A stretch of DNA of 64,000 nucleotides from Pythium myriotylum. Taxonomy: Eukaryota > Oomycota > Peronosporomycetes > Pythiales > Pythiaceae. The translations under genes and the position numbers were made by a program. Every line of letters begins with the position of its first letter. Within the stretch, counting starts at the first letter, position 1. The notes beneath the pieces were generated by a model that was not told the origin of the DNA, made no database searches, and saw only the letters and a program-made list of their open reading frames with translations. Shown here in pieces: positions 59,077-64,000 of this stretch. The DNA is taken from the NCBI GenBank assembly GCA_023091665.1, contig JALJCQ010000011.1, positions 1-64,000 on the forward strand. The letters are read 5' to 3'.

Positions 59077-61936
59077 TTAGATCTCGCCAGTTAAAGTACG
59101 CGGTCGATGCTGTCTCATGAGAAACAGAAACGCTTGCATCCACAAATCTCTCGTGGCCTCCGAGTCCGCCTCGAGGTCAAGCCGTCGGTCTTCGGCGACG
59201 ACGGACAAGCACCTGGAGAGCGATTTTTCTGGAAAGAGAGGCGTTAGCACCGCCCTGCCCACGACATCGTTAATGGAGCTTACCGTCCGACAAGTGTTTC
59301 ATAAACGCATAGCGCGTACGATTCGAGTTCCCAGGGAGTACTGCCATGAGGCTCGCTACAGAGATACCCTCCTTGCTCAGACTGTGTTTTTTATTGATCG
59401 GTCGCCAGAAGACTCCATCGAACTCCTTGGAGCACCAAACAAATCGTCGGTGTGGGTTCCCCCACTGGCCGTACTTCTTGAACACGCCGCCTTTCAGCAA
59501 AATGCTTTCATACAGAGCCTTCTCGTCGGTTGGATGAAGGTTAAGCCCACCGTTCAAATGTGATCTCGATGGCCTCGACACTAACGACTCGGGGGCTAGC
59601 TGACGTGTGTCGAACGCCTGTCCTGCGTCATTATCAGATGTCGTGTCTACCGACGCGGGCATCGTTTCGACGGAATTTCCTCTCGAAGATATCAATGGTG
59701 GTTGAACCTCGGCTATGGTATTGTCTGGGGAACTATCTCGATCGGAGTCAACGGAAGTCGGACTAGCTGGTACAACGACGCCTTCCTTTGGTGGATCATC
59801 ACCCATGGGTTTGAGAGAATTGGACGCGATTGCATTCCGAACAAAGGCGTTACGGACGAGGCGATCCAGTGCTTCTCGCCCTCGCCCCGCACCACCGGGA
59901 ACGAGCCGCTCGTCAAACATCGCGGCTGACGATGGCAGTCGTCTCGAGGGACTAAGTGGAAGCTCTGCCTTCTTCGCTGCCGCTGAGTTCGTCAGTCCCA
60001 TACTCGAGACTCCTTTCTCAGCTTCCACCGCGAATGTAGTGGTGCCTACCAAATAATCAGGAGAACCCTCATACCTCCACATATCAAGGAACCTGTTGTT
60101 GAATGCAACCGAGCCAGAGTAAAAACGACCCGAATGGATGGACGCTGAGCCGTGATTGTGCATGATTCCAAGCACCCGTGACCGCGTTAGTCCCCGACTA
60201 AGGTGATGGAAAACGGCCTTGGTCGACTGAAGCACCCTGACGTTCTTCGTCTTGGCAAATGAAACGAGCCCGAGTCGACCCAAAGCGTCCAAGAATGCAG
60301 ATACACTCATACAAAGACGCCCTACCTGGGCTACTGATGGCATGTACAGGACAACTCCTTCTGCAGATGTTGCTAGTTTCTGGAAAGCAGAAGTAACAAC
60401 TGTCACACTCGATGAAGACGAGCATGAGAGCGCCTCACAATTCGCATCTGAAGATGAATCAATCGAGACAGGCGAGAGTGGTGGGTCGCGAGAGGCAGAA
60501 TCTTTAGTTGGGATCATGCCCAACACCTCGTGGATTGGAGAGCTGGAGCATGACGCCACGAAGACTTGTGCCGCCTCAACACTGGAAATCTGGAGGTTCG
60601 CAAATGCGAAGTCGTTCACGAAGCGCTGGTAGTCGGCGTAGGTCATGTGGAACTCTTTGACACCAGTCAATGCGTTAAGCTGATGGCCTTTTGCGTAGAA
60701 CGCGTAGATATCGAGAAGGGAGTCCAAAAACTTGGAGATGAACGCTGCAACCTCGTGCATTCGCAGCTGCTGCGTTTGGCATTCCCATACATGAGTTGGC
60801 CAGCGAGATGCGAGGGGGAGGATGTGATCAGCCACGAGCCTCTGAAACAGATCGTCTTCTTCCTGAGTGTCAGGTCCTCGCTGGAGATACCGACTGGTTG
60901 TCTTGCGGTGACGAGCGACTGCGACCTTCACGAGCGCGTTCAGGAATTCGTCGTAGTTCATTTTTCCGGAGGCGTTGGGCTTGCCTTTCGTTTCGGATGT
61001 GTAGATGATGTTAGCAATCGCGGGCGTTACATTGGTTCCTAGAATTCGGGCATCACGTAGTAGCTTGGTAAACTGATGGGCTCTGATGCACTCAAGCTCT
61101 AGACTGTCCCCGTTGATGCAGTAGAATGTGAAGACGCGCCACAACTCTTCCGCGGGATTATCTACGTCCACTGTCGGCATTGCCGTTGTTGCTCGGACAC
61201 GACTCCTGCTTGTAGGGAGACTTCTTGCAGTTGTCACGGACGATTCTCCAGATGATCTCCGCCGCGATGGCATTAGACAACTTGTCTTGGCCCCACTGTG
61301 CTGCGTCGCTTTTGAGGAGATCGTGGATCCCCCCTTGCTCTCGAGGATAATTTTGCGTTGACGGATCTCGTCGACGTCCATGACAGACAGGATCCTAGCC
61401 TGTTCAGGCCACAAACAGCCATCGCTATCCACCAGTGCCACTTGAGCAGGAGGTAAGTTCCAGTATCGAGCAGCGTCGCGACGAAGCTGTTGAAAAGTGT
61501 ACTCCTCAGATATCCAGACCGAAAACTCTTCCCCTGATGCTGTCCACACTGATATCTTCTCGGTGGTGCTATTCCCCATGGTGGGCGAAACTCCGTCAGA
61601 CGACCAAAGTACACTTCCTTTTCGGTTTGATGATTGAGGGCTCGTCACCGATGGAGGCAGTCTCCTGCACTCGCGAATCTTCACGCAAGGATAGAAATGG
61701 AGAATGCGCTGCGAGCTCTCCTGTTTCGCACTTACGGGGACACCATCGTCCAGAATGAACTGGAAGTCGCATGGTGCGCTCTCAACATTCTCCCAGATTA
61801 GAGCTCTTGCTTCCATCAATGTCATGGCCTCGTGGATTTCAATAAACCCGATGATCCCTTTGCGCTCAAGCGCCACGCGGATGACGTCGGTTGCGTGGCG
61901 CTTGTGTGTCCCGACAAACGACTCGGGCGACAGCAT
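59077..61936 (-). CDS. Ubiquitin-like / p25-alpha / PH domain protein, two exons
   Basis: Exons complement 59284-61936 and 59077-59228 (55-nt intron) give 934 residues. Residues ~10-80 and ~130-210 look like beta-grasp (ubiquitin-like) folds, e.g. EKISVWTASGEEFSVWISEE. Residues ~270-350 are a p25-alpha/TPPP domain: FTFYCINGDSLELECIRAHQ, then FTKLLRDARI and GKMNYDEFLNALVKVA. The middle is Ser-rich low complexity. The C-terminus is a PH domain split by the intron: GGVFKKYGQWGNPHRRFVWC in exon 1, and LDLEADSEATRDLWMQAFLF in exon 2, with the conserved Trp. TPPP proteins bind microtubules and are common in flagellated eukaryotes. A link between microtubules and membrane lipid is inferred. Confidence 0.85.
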
Positions 61937-62234
61937 TCTTCGTCGCGTGGTCCTGCCCAAGGCACCAGGGCCAACGCGTCAGAGTTCGGTTTGGCTGTCA
62001 ATAAGGGGCTATTCAACTCCTAAAAATATGAGGAAAGATCAATCAGCATCTGCAAAAATAATGATATGAAGAGTGGCAAGGAGACACGCCGAGCGATCGG
62101 TACAAATGCTGCTATTACGAGAAAATACGTCAGTCCAGCAGGCGGGCGAATAGATACACGCTTCCTCCTTTTCTAGCGCCTCCCCAGAATCACTGCATTG
62201 TCGTTGCAGCAGCGTCGGCACCCCAACAGACCGT

Positions 62235-63579
62235 CTAGTTGTCCTTGCTCGTGTACAACACAAGTTCCTGATCCTCCGGCAGCGGCTCGAAGTAGGCCTT
62301 CACCATCTCGGGCGTGATCTGGGACAATTCGGTGTATTGCCACTTGGGGTTGCGGTCCTTGTCGACGAGCACCGAGCGTACACCTTCGGCAAAGTCTGGG
62401 CCGGCAGTCAAGCGAGACGAGAGGCGGTACTCCATCTGGAAGCACTCGGCGCAGTTCTTGACGGCGCCTTGGCGCATCTGCTCAAGCGTGACCTTGAGCG
62501 CGAGCGGGGCCATCTTCTTGAGCGTAGCGAGGGTCTTCTTCGACCAGTCCGTGTTCAGCGCCTATGGTGGAAGCAACAATTAAAATCGAGTTTAGCAAAC
62601 ATTACCCGTTGGAGATGGCTGGAAGGGAGCGTACCTCAAGACGCTTGAAGATACCCTCGACGGTGTCGTCCTCGTTCGTGGCGCCAAAGACGCTCTCCAC
62701 GGTCTCGTAGTACGCAGGGTCGATCTCGGCGAAGGCCTCGTCGGTCTCGAGCTCCGAGATGGCCTCGTGGATGATCTCGTCGCGCTCTTCTTGTGGGACG
62801 TGGTCGGCAAACTCGAGCCCCGTGAGGTGGTGGATGAGCGTGTCGTACTCGTCCGACTTCAAGTAGTGGGTCGCGAGTCCAAACGCGATGACCTCCTTGC
62901 CCTGGAGACGGTCGCCCGTGAGCGCGAGGTACGTGCCGATGCCCTGTCCAGTGAGCGCGCGCGACTTGGGGACGTCGGCCTCGTAGTTTTCACCTTCGGT
63001 GATCTTGCGTCCGAGGCGCGGGAGCAGGTAGGAGGCGCCGACGTCCGGGATGAAGCCGAGCGCGGTCTCGGGCATGGCGAAGAGCGTCTTCTCGGTGGCG
63101 ACGACGAACTTGCCGTGCATGGAGAGGCCGACGCCGCCGCCCATGGTGACCCCGTTGAGGAACGAGATGATGGGCTTTTCGGTCGTCGCGAGCATGTAGT
63201 TGAGTCGGTACTCGTGTCGGAAAAAGTCGACGGCGAGCGAGTGCGTGGCCGGGTCCTTGGCGTGGTCGGCGAGCGCGCGCACGTCGCCGCCGGCGCAGAA
63301 GGCCTTGTCTCCGACGCCCGAGAAGACGACGGCGTTGACCGTGCGGTTGGCCTCGATCTTCTGGAGGCGCTTGGTCAGGTGGTGGACCATGGGCAGCGTG
63401 AGCGCGTTGAGCTTGCTCGGGCGGTTCCACTGGACCGTGCGCACGCCCGCGTCCTGTCCGTAGATGATGTCGGGGAAGTCGTCGCGCGGCGAGGCCTTGG
63501 CGGCCGAGGAGAAGGCGGCGGCCGGGCGCGTCTGGCGCTGGAGCAGGCGCAGGCGGAAGACCGCCTTGGAGAGCGTCAT
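62235..63579 (-). CDS. HIBCH: 3-hydroxyisobutyryl-CoA hydrolase, mitochondrial, two exons
   Basis: Exons complement 62635-63579 and 62235-62561 (73-nt intron) give 423 residues. The N-terminal ~35 residues are a basic presequence (MTLSKAVFRLRLLQRQTR). Crotonase-fold motifs of the HIBCH branch follow: FSGVGDKAFCAGGDVRAL, ISFLNGVTMGGGVGLSMHG, FAMPETALGFIPDVGASYLL, with the Glu/Asp pair of the active site present. The C-terminal ECH_2 extension (TLEQMRQGAVKNCAECF, then DFAEGVRSVLVDKDRNPKW) separates it from ordinary enoyl-CoA hydratases. It hydrolyses 3-hydroxyisobutyryl-CoA in mitochondrial valine breakdown, upstream of propionyl-CoA. It starts 171 bp after the AGC kinase end, same strand. Confidence 0.94.
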
Positions 63580-63750
63580 GGCGAAGGGGAGTCTGGGGAT
63601 ATGGCGGGTGCGGTCAGGTCCACTCACCCGGGCGCGAGGCGATCCTTCGGGCGCGGGGATTGGCGGAAAGAGACAGATTCAACATGGTCGTTTTAGCCAA
63701 TGGGCAGTCAAACGCCCGCGCCACGGCAAGATGGATATGGTACTATTATA

Positions 63751-64000
63751 TTAGAAGCCGATGAAGAAGTCGTCGCCGCGGCCGTCGAAGGGCTTGTCCT
63801 TGGCGCGGTTGCCGATCTCGCCCTCGAAGAGCGAGATGTCGTACGAGCCGGCGATCGGAGGGATGTACGGCGGCTCGAGCGCGCGCGCGTAGAGCTTGTC
63901 CCACTCGACGCGGCCGAACCACGCGTGCTGCCGCAGGTCCTGGTCGCCGTTGATGCCGACGCCGATGCGCTTGGCCGGGTCGCCCTGCAGCAGGCGCTTG
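63751..64000 (-). CDS. AGC-family protein kinase, C-terminal end (partial)
   Basis: Only the last 82 codons are inside the window; the rest lies beyond 64000. Reading from the edge: KRLLQGDPAKRIGVGINGDQ, then LRQHAWFGRVEWDKLYARAL, EPPYIPPIAGSYDISLFE and the end DFFIGF. The DPAKRIG segment is the last helix of a kinase domain. HxWF-x-x-V-x-W and PPIxG are the AGC C-tail. The terminal FxxF resembles the truncated hydrophobic motif of PKA-type kinases that docks PDK1. PKA or PKG-like is most likely; the subfamily cannot be settled without the catalytic core. Confidence 0.85.
   Translation of the reverse strand, partial: KRLLQGDPAKRIGVGINGDQDLRQHAWFGRVEWDKLYARALEPPYIPPIAGSYDISLFEGEIGNRAKDKPFDGRGDDFFIGF

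Noticed and set aside
62767..63696. 309-codon plus-strand frame opposite HIBCH
   Set aside because: Antisense shadow of HIBCH with skewed Arg/Glu/Val composition and no domain.

Overview
This 64 kb window is nuclear DNA from a eukaryote, most likely an oomycete. It contains spliced genes with GT-AG introns of about 45-75 nt, short gene-to-gene distances, and mitochondrial presequences on metabolic enzymes. One start region (aspartyl aminopeptidase) carries a match to the oomycete initiator GCTCATT. No bacterial-type operons, rRNA, tRNA or CRISPR array were seen.

Layout. Positions 1-9.7 kb are gene-poor and repeat-rich. They hold a decayed Mutator-like element with a Ulp1-type protease domain (1-2116), a 24-G homopolymer, a complete but mutated Tc1/mariner element (3211-4767, ~240 bp terminal inverted repeats, TA target duplication), and a few weak or broken coding traces. 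From 9.8 kb on, genes are dense: a leucine-rich-repeat receptor kinase whose LRR exons encode one repeat each (9788-12693, +); a decayed coding trace (~13.0-13.7 kb); a B-box zinc finger protein (-) divergent from the PP2A scaffold subunit A (+); the PLP-synthase glutaminase PDX2 (-); and a coiled-coil WD40 protein (+).

The centre, 21,682-55,070 on the minus strand, is one giant gene of five exons encoding about 11,050 residues. It has a signal peptide, two LamG-like domains, about sixty IPT/TIG repeats, about fourteen copies of a second repeat that I could not assign to a named family, a Cys-rich region, about ten membrane segments and a charged cytoplasmic tail. It is the most unusual object in the window. 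The right end has the propionyl-CoA carboxylase beta chain (+), aspartyl aminopeptidase (+), a p25-alpha/PH-domain protein (-), 3-hydroxyisobutyryl-CoA hydrolase (-) and the 3' end of an AGC kinase (-).

Together: the PCC beta chain and HIBCH both act in mitochondrial valine/propionyl-CoA catabolism. The receptor kinase, PP2A scaffold and AGC kinase are signalling parts with no sign of linkage beyond proximity. Exon joins were derived by hand from reading-frame continuity and splice consensus; no transcript or database evidence was available.
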